Shown here: piece after piece, positions 57,101 through 64,000 of the stretch | Layout: every line of letters begins with the position of its first letter | Numbering within the stretch: the stretch's first letter is position 1 | Assembly (NCBI GenBank): GCA_965223435.1 | Contig: CBDCWQ010000021.1 | Coordinates: forward strand, 682,001 to 746,000 | Direction: 5' to 3' | Length of the DNA: 64,000 nucleotides | From: CBDCWQ01 sp965223435 | Lineage (GTDB): Bacteria > Myxococcota > Kuafuiibacteriia > Kuafuiibacteriales > Kuafuiibacteriaceae | Translations under genes and position numbers: made by a program | The notes under the pieces: generated by a model | Told to the model about the DNA's origin: nothing | Seen by the model: the letters and a program-made list of their open reading frames with translations, nothing else | Databases searched by the model: none

Positions 57101-57865
57101 ATGGACCGTATCACCCAGATTTTGTCTCCTTACGTTTCGTCCGAGCGGCGGGCTCGGATCGAGCATACCTTGTCGAACAGAACCCGCGATGTGGCGCTCA
57201 TTCTTGAAGATGTTTCCTCCGACCACAACGCATCTGCGGTGCTGAGAACGGCGGAGGCCTTAGGGATTGTGGAGGTCCATTCCATCGAGCGCACCCAACC
57301 GTTTAGGGTTTCACGAAAGGTGGCGAAAGGCGCCCACAAATGGCTGGAGCTGAGGCGGTATCGCTCGGCTGAAGAAGCGTACGCCCAAGTGAAGTCGGAG
57401 GGCTACGAGGTTTGGGCTTCGGCCGTTCGGGGAGCGTCTCGTCCGGTGTCGCGGGTTCCCGTTGACCGAAAGATTGCGCTGGTTTTTGGCAATGAGCACG
57501 AGGGGCTCAGCCCCGAGGCGTTTGAACTTGCGGACGGGTGTTTTCACGTTCCTATGGGAGGGTTTGTCGAGAGTCTTAATATCTCGGTGGCGGCGGCGAT
57601 TTCGATGTATGCGCTCATGACGCGAAAGCAGAAGGCGTCAGGCCTCAGCCCGCTTTCGGACCGGGAGCGCCGGTCGTTTCGTGCGAAGTGGTACGCCCTT
57701 TCCGTGCGCGCTGCGCCGCAGCTGTTGGCGCGTGAAGGTTTGACCATGCCCTCCATTGAGGCCTACGACGATGAGGGCGATACCGTGTTTTTCTCTTCTC
57801 ACCGTGAAGCGTCTGCTTCGCCGTTAGGCAAGGACCAAGGAACGGAACGGTCGGGACATGAGTGA
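57101..57865 (+). CDS. trmH: TrmH/SpoU-family tRNA/rRNA 2'-O-methyltransferase
   Basis: 254 residues from the ATG (the TTG nine bases earlier is also possible). SPOUT motifs are present: DHNASAVLRTAEALGI (motif 1), ALVFGNEHEGLS (motif 2) and VPMGGFVESLNISVAAAISMY (motif 3, with the SLNxSVA signature), which form the trefoil-knot SAM site. Length and motifs fit TrmH, which methylates G18 of tRNA, but rRNA targets are not excluded. The last eight bases overlap the dnaJ-like gene. Confidence 0.88.
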   Translation: MDRITQILSPYVSSERRARIEHTLSNRTRDVALILEDVSSDHNASAVLRTAEALGIVEVHSIERTQPFRVSRKVAKGAHKWLELRRYRSAEEAYAQVKSEGYEVWASAVRGASRPVSRVPVDRKIALVFGNEHEGLSPEAFELADGCFHVPMGGFVESLNISVAAAISMYALMTRKQKASGLSPLSDRERRSFRAKWYALSVRAAPQLLAREGLTMPSIEAYDDEGDTVFFSSHREASASPLGKDQGTERSGHE

Positions 57866-58988
57866 AGACGTTTACATGTCCGAAGATCTGTACGCGGCGC
57901 TCGAGCTTGAGCGCGATGCGAGCCCGTCTGAGATCAAGCAGCGCTACCGTGAGCTTGCCCGCCGGTATCATCCTGACCGAAACCCAGGCAACGAAGATGC
58001 CGAGTACCGATTCAAGGCCGCGGCCGAAGCATACCGGGTGCTGAGCGATCCCGAGGCCAAGCGCAGGTATGACTTGGGCCCAAGTTGGGGCCAGAAGCGT
58101 CGTGATCGCACCCAGCAGCCCTCGGATGTTTTCGAGGAGCTGTTTTTTGGGGGACGTCGCAAGAAACGTGCTTCTGGACGCAAGAGAAGAGCAAGCAGCA
58201 CCAGTGGATTCCGCGGGCGCGATTTGCGCTACCACCTGGAGTTGAGTTTTGAAGAAGCGGCTTTGGGGGTCAAACGTCGTATCTCGGTTCCGAAGCCTCA
58301 CCCTTGCGAGGGATGCGGGAGCACCGGAACCAAACCGGGTACCTCGCCCGCGCTGTGCGCGACCTGCGGCGGCTCGGGGACCGCCAAAAAGCGGCAGGGA
58401 TTTTTTGATGTCGCCTCTAAGTGTCAGGATTGTCGCGGTACGGGGAAGCGGAGTGCCTACGATTGTCCGCGTTGCGAAGGGACCGGTCAGGTCGAAACCC
58501 ACCGGGCGATCGAAATCCAGATCCCCCATGGGGTCGAGTCGGGCACCCGCCTCAAGGTATCAGGAGAAGGGGAATCTGCGCCGCCGGGCGGGATCCCTGG
58601 CGACCTTTTCGTGGTGGTGCACTTCAAACCCCACCCGTTTTTCGAGCGGGAAGAGCAGGATGTGTTTGTGGAGGTGCCCCTTCCGTTTCATGAGGCCATC
58701 TTGGGCACCCAACTTGAGGTTCCGACGCTCGAAGGGAAAGTGACGGTTCGGGTCCCCCCTGGCTCTCAGTCGGGTCGCGTCTTTCGGCTCAAGGGAAAGG
58801 GCTTCCCGTCGATGGACGGCCGTAGCCGGGGCGATCAGCGGGTGCGCATCGTGGCTGAAATCCCTGATGCCCTCACCGAAGCCCAACGCGCGGCCTTGAG
58901 GGCGTACGCTGCGGCGGAGGAAGGCCTCGGGGGCTGCGAACGGTCTCGGGCTTTTCGCGTGCGGATGCAAAAACAGTACGGTCCGTAA
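57858..58988 (+). CDS. dnaJ: DnaJ-class Hsp40 co-chaperone
   Basis: 376 residues; ATG inside the end of trmH. J domain about 9-75 (YAALELERDASPSEIKQRY, HPD motif in YHPDRNPGNE). The Gly/Phe linker is weak and instead Lys/Arg-rich. Four CxxCxGxG-type zinc repeats follow (CEGCGSTGT, CATCGGSGT, CQDCRGTGK, CPRCEGTGQ), then the beta-sandwich peptide-binding domains (IPHGVESGTRLKVSGEGE, GDLFVVVHFKPHPFF). A second Met after the first few residues is also possible. It likely stimulates an Hsp70; the divergent Hsp70 at 59961-61619 is nearby. Confidence 0.92.
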   Translation: MSEDVYMSEDLYAALELERDASPSEIKQRYRELARRYHPDRNPGNEDAEYRFKAAAEAYRVLSDPEAKRRYDLGPSWGQKRRDRTQQPSDVFEELFFGGRRKKRASGRKRRASSTSGFRGRDLRYHLELSFEEAALGVKRRISVPKPHPCEGCGSTGTKPGTSPALCATCGGSGTAKKRQGFFDVASKCQDCRGTGKRSAYDCPRCEGTGQVETHRAIEIQIPHGVESGTRLKVSGEGESAPPGGIPGDLFVVVHFKPHPFFEREEQDVFVEVPLPFHEAILGTQLEVPTLEGKVTVRVPPGSQSGRVFRLKGKGFPSMDGRSRGDQRVRIVAEIPDALTEAQRAALRAYAAAEEGLGGCERSRAFRVRMQKQYGP

Positions 58989-59070
58989 ACCGGTGGGAAG
59001 GGGAGGCTGCTCGCGTCGGCAGTGACTGCGTCTGCGTCCGCGTGAGAGGTCTTGACGTTGTCGCGGGGTG

Positions 59071-59084
59071 TCGACGTACGTCGA
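59071..59084. promoter_or_regulatory. 14-bp perfect palindrome upstream of the Crp/Fnr gene
   Basis: TCGACGTACGTCGA is its own complement. A second inverted repeat, TGGAGC-N11-GCTCCA, lies at 59159-59181. Either could be an operator, for example for autoregulation. Confidence 0.4.
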
Positions 59085-59192
59085 GGTGTTCGCGGTTGGA
59101 ACGCCCGTCGCCCATTCCTGCACGCGGGTAAACACCTAATGAACCCGTGTGCGGAACATGGAGCCCATTGGGTATGCTCCAAGGTCCCCACA

Positions 59193-59221
59193 TTGACGCG
59201 CCCACCGATGCTTGGGATAAC
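59193..59221 (+). promoter_or_regulatory. Sigma-70-like promoter giving a leaderless mRNA
   Basis: TTGACG (-35), 17-base spacer, GATAAC (-10). The start codon is eight bases past the -10, where transcription itself would begin, and there is no ribosome-binding site before the ATG. Confidence 0.5.
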
Positions 59222-59229
59222 CCCCTTAC

Positions 59230-59940
59230 ATGAATCCTCCCCAAGAGCTGATCAAGAACGTCTCTCTCTTCCAGAATGCAGCTGAGGATGAGCTGGCCCG
59301 CATTGCAAGTCTGATGACGACCCGTGATTGTGCCAAGGATACCCAGATCGTCACCCAAGATGAGCCGGGAGATGCACTGTATGTCATTGCGAAGGGGCGG
59401 GTGAAGGTCGTCTTGTACGGCGACAACGGGCGGGAAGTGATTCTGACGACCTTGCGCTCTGGAGAGTTTTTCGGCGAGATGGCGCTGTTGGACGATTTGC
59501 CCCGTTCTGCCAACGTCATTGCAAGCGAGGCGTCTACGGTGCTGGTCCTCAAACGCGAGCAGTTCCGGGAGCACATCAAGAACCACTCCGGAACGGCACT
59601 GAACGTCATGGCCGAACTGTGTAGCCGGCTCAGACGCGCCGACGAAATCATCGGGAACCTTGCCACCCTCGATGTGTACGGACGGGTGGCCCATATCATG
59701 ATCGATTTGGCGAAAAAGGATGGTGAAGAAGTCGAGGACGGAATCCTCATTCGGGTACGGCCCACCCAGCAAGACATCGCATCCATGATTGGGACCAGTC
59801 GGGAGACCGTGAGTCGGGTTCTGAGCGAGTTCCAAAAGCGAGGTTTCGTGGAAATGCGAGGTCGCGAGATCCTGTTGTCCAGGAAGTTTGCCAGCGAAGC
59901 TCTCGGGGGTTCGTTGGAGCAGAAGTCTCAGGCCTCGTAG
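59230..59940 (+). CDS. Crp/Fnr-family transcriptional regulator
   Basis: 236 residues. An N-terminal cNMP-type beta-roll (about 15-125: VTQDEPGDALYVIAKGRVKV, SGEFFGEMALLDDLPRSANV) contains the FGEMALLDDxPRSA cassette typical of cAMP binding. The dimer helix is followed by a winged helix-turn-helix (TQQDIASMIGTSRETVSRVL). No N-terminal cysteines for an Fnr cluster. It is a cytosolic DNA-binding regulator. Confidence 0.93.
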   Translation: MNPPQELIKNVSLFQNAAEDELARIASLMTTRDCAKDTQIVTQDEPGDALYVIAKGRVKVVLYGDNGREVILTTLRSGEFFGEMALLDDLPRSANVIASEASTVLVLKREQFREHIKNHSGTALNVMAELCSRLRRADEIIGNLATLDVYGRVAHIMIDLAKKDGEEVEDGILIRVRPTQQDIASMIGTSRETVSRVLSEFQKRGFVEMRGREILLSRKFASEALGGSLEQKSQAS

Positions 59941-59960
59941 CGTATCACGAAGCGGACGCG

Positions 59961-61619
59961 CTATCGCTCAATGGGGGTTGGGTGACGATCCGCGTCATCT
60001 TGCTGTGTCTGGTCTTCTGAATCGGGGACGGGCATTCCGGTGGCCACTTCGAGACGTGGGATGGGCTCAGATCCGTTGGTCCGATTTTGGTGCCCCTTGG
60101 TTTCAAACTGAAACCGTTCGTTGTCGCGGCCTTGTTCGGGCGAGCGAATGGTGAGGAGGCGGTGTTCGTCCATAGACATGTCAATGATCAGGCGCCCTTC
60201 CCCAGCCTTGGCCGACTCCAATCCTTGGTACACGATGGTTCCCAAGTAGGACACGTCAATGATGTCTTCGGCGTCGCCCTCAAACAGATCCAGCTCAAGC
60301 GTTTTCTGATTGTCGCGGACGGTGGGAATCATCACCCTTCTCGTGGTGGGAAGTTTGGTGTTCTTGCTGATGATCTGCATGAAGCGCCCGTCTGCCAGGG
60401 CCATGCCCACGGACTCTTGCAGGACATCCGTGCGGGGCGTTTTTTCTCGTTTGAGGCTGTCGCCGAGCAATGCGGTCCCCAGCGCGACGGCTTGTTCAGG
60501 GGGAATGCTGGTTCGGGGCTTTTTCCCAAAATAGGATTCGGTGCGGCGCCTGAGGAGCGGAATTCTGGTTGCGCCTCCCACCAAGATGATGTCATCGATG
60601 TCCGACACTTTGAGGTTTCTGGCCTCGAGCGTTTTCTCGATGGTCTTGATCACCCTCCCAATGGACTTGTTCGCAAGCTCTTCCACGGTGGAGGCCCTAA
60701 GACGCAGGCGGCCGATGGTAGGCTCTTTGCCCTCGGTGCTTGGGGCGAGCGGTATTTGTAGGTCGACGGCGCGAACCCGCGAGAGCTCACGTTTGGCGTG
60801 CTCGGCGGCGGTGTGCACTTTTTGCAGGAGCAGCGGTTGTTTTCTGAGGTCGGTTTCGTACTTTTGCTCGATGCTGGCTAAGATCCAATCGGCGATTTTG
60901 GCGTCAATGTTGCTTCCGCCGAGATAGGGGTCGCCGCCGGTTGCAACCACGTCGAATACGTTGCCAGTGATCTCCATGACCGAGACATCGAGGCGAACAC
61001 CGCCCATATCGATGATCACAATTCGGGCATCGCCGGTTCGGTTGTAGCCGTACGCGAGGGCGACTGCGGTGGGTTCGTGGACCAACTTTCGAACTTTGAA
61101 ACCGGCGAGTTTGGCCGCTTCTTTGAGGGCGTTCTTTTGTTCTCGATTGAAATACGCGGGCACTGCGATGGCGCACTGATCGATGCGTTCATTGAGGTGT
61201 TTTTCGGCAAGCCTGCGAACCTGGTCGAGAAGGATGCCCGCGACCTCTGGTGCGGTGAGTTCGTGCTTTCCGGCCCGGATCAAGACTTGGTCGTCTTCGC
61301 CGCTGACAATTTTAAAGGGTACGCGGATCGCAAGGTCCTTCACCGCCTGGGATTGTGCTTTACGCCCTAAGAGGCGTTTGACGCCCGAGATCGCACAGCT
61401 CGGGGACAGGGTGCGCAGCTCAAGCCCGGCGCGGCCCACCAGGGGCTTTCGGCCGTCCTGGAGGGCCACGATCGCCGGCAGAGAGGGTAAGCCGCGATCC
61501 ATGGGGATAATCTTGGGCGGATCGCGGGTGTCGGGTACGTACGCGGCGACGGCGGAGGTCATACCCAAATCGATGCCCAGGACCCGGCCGTTTCCGGATT
61601 TCCCATCATCGCTCCCCAC
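59961..61619 (-). CDS. Hsp70-family protein with altered nucleotide-binding loop and no lid
   Basis: 552 residues from a GTG, about 90 fewer than DnaK. The nucleotide-binding domain (to about 385) keeps VKRLLGRKAQ (the Lys), HEPTAVALAYG (the Glu) and ILVGGATRIPLL, but phosphate loop 1 is GIDLGMTSA instead of GIDLGTTNS and loop 2 is DMGGVRLD instead of DLGGGTFD, so the catalytic Thr is Arg. The substrate-binding beta part is at about 400-500 and the helical lid is absent; the tail is polar. It may have slow or no ATP hydrolysis. Convergent with the Crp/Fnr gene (20-base gap). Confidence 0.9.
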   Translation of the reverse strand: MGSDDGKSGNGRVLGIDLGMTSAVAAYVPDTRDPPKIIPMDRGLPSLPAIVALQDGRKPLVGRAGLELRTLSPSCAISGVKRLLGRKAQSQAVKDLAIRVPFKIVSGEDDQVLIRAGKHELTAPEVAGILLDQVRRLAEKHLNERIDQCAIAVPAYFNREQKNALKEAAKLAGFKVRKLVHEPTAVALAYGYNRTGDARIVIIDMGGVRLDVSVMEITGNVFDVVATGGDPYLGGSNIDAKIADWILASIEQKYETDLRKQPLLLQKVHTAAEHAKRELSRVRAVDLQIPLAPSTEGKEPTIGRLRLRASTVEELANKSIGRVIKTIEKTLEARNLKVSDIDDIILVGGATRIPLLRRRTESYFGKKPRTSIPPEQAVALGTALLGDSLKREKTPRTDVLQESVGMALADGRFMQIISKNTKLPTTRRVMIPTVRDNQKTLELDLFEGDAEDIIDVSYLGTIVYQGLESAKAGEGRLIIDMSMDEHRLLTIRSPEQGRDNERFQFETKGHQNRTNGSEPIPRLEVATGMPVPDSEDQTQQDDADRHPTPIER

Positions 61620-61745
61620 GTCCCGGGCATCGTAGCGCCATTTTTACCCTAGCTACAAAGACAATGCGCCGAAGAATGTGGGGTACGCCAGGAGGAACCC
61701 GCCGATTTCGCTCCGGAACAAGGTACGCCCGTACTAGGCTTTTCG

Positions 61746-62579
61746 GTGGTGACGGCGGAAACGGACGAGTCCCAGGCCAGTTTGTGGGTCGAATTGGCGC
61801 GTTCTCCGGTGGAGAGCTTGGGGCGGGGTTTTGTCGATGCTTTCTCCGAGTTGGGCGAAGCGGTGTACCTGGGCTTGAGCGCCCTGACTTGGTTGCTGCG
61901 CCCGCCGTTTCGATTCCGCCTGATCTTGGCGCAGTGCGAATTCATCGGAGTAGGGTCTTTGTTCATCGTCTTGGTGACCGGGCTCTTCACGGGTCTGGTT
62001 TTTGCGCTCCAATCATCGTTTGCGTTTGCCAAGTTTAACGCGGAATCGCTCGTGGGGGCGACCGTCGTCATATCACTGTGTCGAGAACTGGGACCGGTGT
62101 TGACGGGGTTGATGGTGGCTGGGCGGGCAGGCTCCGCCATTGCGACCGAGCTCGGGACGATGCGTGTGACCGAGCAGATCGACGCCCTATCGACGATGGC
62201 GGTCTCCCCGGTCCAGTACCTGGTGGTTCCGCGGCTGGTTGCGACTTTCCTGATGATGCCCCTTTTGACCATGCTTTTTAACACCGTGGGCTTCGTGGGG
62301 GCCTATATCGTTGGGGTTTTTCAGTCAGGCATCAATGAGGGCACCTTCATGGGACGGATTCACCAGATGGTGGAGCTTTCGGACCTTCTCGGGGGATTGG
62401 GCAAGGCCGCGGTCTTCGGTCTTGCGATTGCGCTCATCGGCTGTCAAAAAGGCATGAACGCATCCGGAGGCTCTCGAGGCGTTGGGGTCGCCGCCACCCA
62501 AACGGTGGTGAGTGCGTCTATTGCGATTCTTATTCTCGACTACATCCTGACCACCATGATTCTTCTCGTGACGGGCTAA
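61746..62579 (+). CDS. mlaE: MlaE-family ABC transporter permease
   Basis: 277 residues from a GTG; a TAG in the same frame at 61734 rules out an earlier start. Five to six membrane helices are visible, with MlaE marks: FTGLVFALQSSFAFAKF, VISLCRELGPVLTGLMVAGR, AGSAIATELGTMRVTEQIDA and PRLVATFLMMPLL. It is the inner-membrane permease of a phospholipid transport system between inner and outer membrane. The mlaF start follows after three bases. Confidence 0.95.
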   Translation: MVTAETDESQASLWVELARSPVESLGRGFVDAFSELGEAVYLGLSALTWLLRPPFRFRLILAQCEFIGVGSLFIVLVTGLFTGLVFALQSSFAFAKFNAESLVGATVVISLCRELGPVLTGLMVAGRAGSAIATELGTMRVTEQIDALSTMAVSPVQYLVVPRLVATFLMMPLLTMLFNTVGFVGAYIVGVFQSGINEGTFMGRIHQMVELSDLLGGLGKAAVFGLAIALIGCQKGMNASGGSRGVGVAATQTVVSASIAILILDYILTTMILLVTG

Positions 62580-62582
62580 GCC

Positions 62583-63341
62583 ATGACGTCAGATGCCAAG
62601 CCCATCATGGCCACTGAGGACCTCCACAAGAGTTTCGACGAGAACCACGTCCTGCGTGGCATTTCGCTCGCATTTCCCGCGGGGACTACGACTGTGATTC
62701 TGGGAGGTTCCGGGAGTGGCAAGTCCGTTTTCATGAAACATCTTATTGGCCTGCTTCATCCGGACCGGGGGCGGGTGCTTGTCGACGATCAAGACATCCG
62801 AAACCTTGAGGGCGAGGATCTCACCCGGCTCCGATCCAAGTTCGGGATGGTCTTCCAGTGGGCGGCTCTTTTTGACTCCATGAATGTGCTGGAAAACGTA
62901 GCATTTCCCCTCCGTGAGCATCGAAAAAACCTCAGCGAGTCAGAGGTTCGGGCTCTGGTCGCCGAGAAACTTGCCTTGTTCGGCCTCGAGGGTATTGAGC
63001 AAAAATACCCTGCAGACCTGTCGGGAGGCATGCGAAAGCGTGTAGGGCTTGCCAGAGCGATCATCCTTGACCCATCTATCATTCTCTACGACGAACCGAC
63101 CACGGGTCTCGACCCGATTACCACCGACTACGTAGACGAGATGATCAAGCGGGCAAAAGAAAAGTTGGGGGTGACCAGCGTGGTGATCAGCCACGATGTG
63201 GCCTCCACGTTCAATATCGCCGATTACATTGCTTTTTTGTACGGCGGTGAGATTGTAGCCTACGGGCCACCTGATGTGGTGAAGAGCAGCAAGCACAGTT
63301 TTGTTCAGGAGTTTCTCGGTACTTGGTTTCGGAAAAACTAG
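62583..63341 (+). CDS. mlaF: MlaF-type ABC transporter ATPase
   Basis: 252 residues. Walker A GGSGSGKS, Q-loop VFQWAALFDSM, signature LSGGMRKRVGLARAI, Walker B IILYDEPTTGLDP and the H-loop His (VISHD) are intact. The GGMRKRVGLARA signature is typical of MlaF/Ttg2A. It powers phospholipid movement with the MlaE permease and the MlaD substrate-binding protein. Its TAG is followed directly by the mlaD ATG. Confidence 0.96.
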   Translation: MTSDAKPIMATEDLHKSFDENHVLRGISLAFPAGTTTVILGGSGSGKSVFMKHLIGLLHPDRGRVLVDDQDIRNLEGEDLTRLRSKFGMVFQWAALFDSMNVLENVAFPLREHRKNLSESEVRALVAEKLALFGLEGIEQKYPADLSGGMRKRVGLARAIILDPSIILYDEPTTGLDPITTDYVDEMIKRAKEKLGVTSVVISHDVASTFNIADYIAFLYGGEIVAYGPPDVVKSSKHSFVQEFLGTWFRKN

Positions 63342-64000
63342 ATGACGAGCAATTCCGAAAAGTTCTTTACACCCTTTAAGGTGGGGCTTCTTGTCATCGC
63401 TTCAGCCGGTGCGTTTGTTGTCTTTTTACAGCTGGTCTCTACCCGCGGTTTTTCCCGTGCCGACAGCTATGAGGTCTACGCGCTTTTTGACGATGTGATC
63501 GGGCTCGAAAAACGCTCACCGGTGCAGATCGCTGGCATCGATATCGGGCGAATCAAGAAGGTTGAGCTTTTCGATGGCAAGGCCAAAGTCACCATCGAAG
63601 TGGATGGACATATCAAAATCTACGACGATGCGTCCATTGACAAGGTTTCGATTTCACTGCTTGGGGATTACAAACTTGCGGTGGAGCCCGGGAGCGCGAA
63701 GCGCCCCGTTCTCAAGCCTGGGCAACAAATCAAAAATGTCTCTTCCTTGTCCAACGTAGATGCGGTGATTGCTGAGGTTCGAGATATTTCGCGCGCCATG
63801 AGCGAGCTGATAGCCGGCACCGAAGAAGAACCCGCGCCCCTTGAGCGCATCGTAAGCGACGTGCAAAAAACGGCTCACGCCGCGAGGCTTGTGCTGGAGG
63901 AAGTCTCAAAGAATATCGGTGACAATACCAGCAAGCTCAACCACATCCTTGAAAACATCGAGGGTTTCACAAAAGACTTGCAGACCATTTCATCCGGGAA
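63342..64000 (+). CDS. mlaD: MlaD-like MCE-domain protein (3' end beyond window)
   Basis: The first 219 residues are seen and no stop occurs before the window end. An N-terminal membrane helix (FKVGLLVIASAGAFVVFLQL) is followed by the MCE domain (about 38-120: SYEVYALFDDVIGLEKRSPV, QIAGIDIGRIKKVELF, SLLGDYKLAVEPG). After it, coiled-coil-like helices start (VDAVIAEVRDISRAMSELI). It forms the periplasmic lipid-binding ring of the Mla transporter; no MlaB/MlaC gene is visible. Confidence 0.93.
   Translation, partial: MTSNSEKFFTPFKVGLLVIASAGAFVVFLQLVSTRGFSRADSYEVYALFDDVIGLEKRSPVQIAGIDIGRIKKVELFDGKAKVTIEVDGHIKIYDDASIDKVSISLLGDYKLAVEPGSAKRPVLKPGQQIKNVSSLSNVDAVIAEVRDISRAMSELIAGTEEEPAPLERIVSDVQKTAHAARLVLEEVSKNIGDNTSKLNHILENIEGFTKDLQTISSG

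Overview
The window is a stretch of moderately GC-rich chromosome, probably from a deltaproteobacterium of the Myxococcota/Bradymonadota type. That assignment is an inference from gene content: a Ser/Thr kinase ending in an AgmX/PglI-like domain, an FHA plus sigma-54 AAA+ activator, a DUF4388-type protein, a PilZ/TIGR02266-like protein, a plant/Chlamydia-type FabI and several large secreted lipoproteins. No rRNA, tRNA, CRISPR array or intact insertion sequence was recognised.

Left part (1-25.6 kb): the 3' end of an Elp3-like tRNA acetyltransferase gene is followed by a CopG/BrnA-like antitoxin gene cut off after about 43 codons. From there a very unusual locus begins. Two giant, signal-peptide-bearing paralogues (about 3016 and 3350 aa) lie on the minus strand. 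They share sialidase-like Asp-box repeats, an alpha/alpha-toroid-like region and a conserved C-terminal block, but differ in the middle. In the first giant the middle holds a pertussis-toxin-like ADP-ribosyltransferase module, a second degenerate one, and two ParB-like modules. Between the giants sit a lysR/yceI divergent pair, a double-CDGSH/glutamate-synthase fusion and a lipoprotein with three carbohydrate-binding-like jelly-roll units. This 25-kb locus is my best candidate for an undescribed system: very large secreted, sugar-interacting, toxin-like proteins.

Middle (25.6-45.5 kb): backbone genes for a metallophosphoesterase, a saccharopine dehydrogenase-like enzyme, a rhomboid protease, heme A synthase with FabI, AmrS, ThiC, a DUF3332 protein, and an ATP/ADP-translocase-like carrier with HEAT repeats overlapping a double cNMP-binding protein. 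These are followed by a small membrane protein with an in-frame UGA and a SECIS-like hairpin (candidate selenoprotein), a SUFU-domain lipoprotein, a rhodanese-YggX fusion, and an outer-membrane barrel overlapping a CARDB/Cys-rich lipoprotein gene.

Right part (45.4-64 kb): OsmC, an alpha/beta-hydrolase with a regulator-type tail, and a signalling cluster (TPR protein, sigma-54 activator without HTH, Ser/Thr kinase, DUF4388 protein, FHA-sigma-54 activator). Then come GNAT, QueF, TrmH overlapping DnaJ, a Crp/Fnr regulator with a possible leaderless promoter, an Hsp70 with an altered phosphate loop, and an mlaEFD lipid-transport operon that runs off the window end. Start codons were chosen by ribosome-binding site and family alignment where visible; all family calls come from motif recognition, not from searches.
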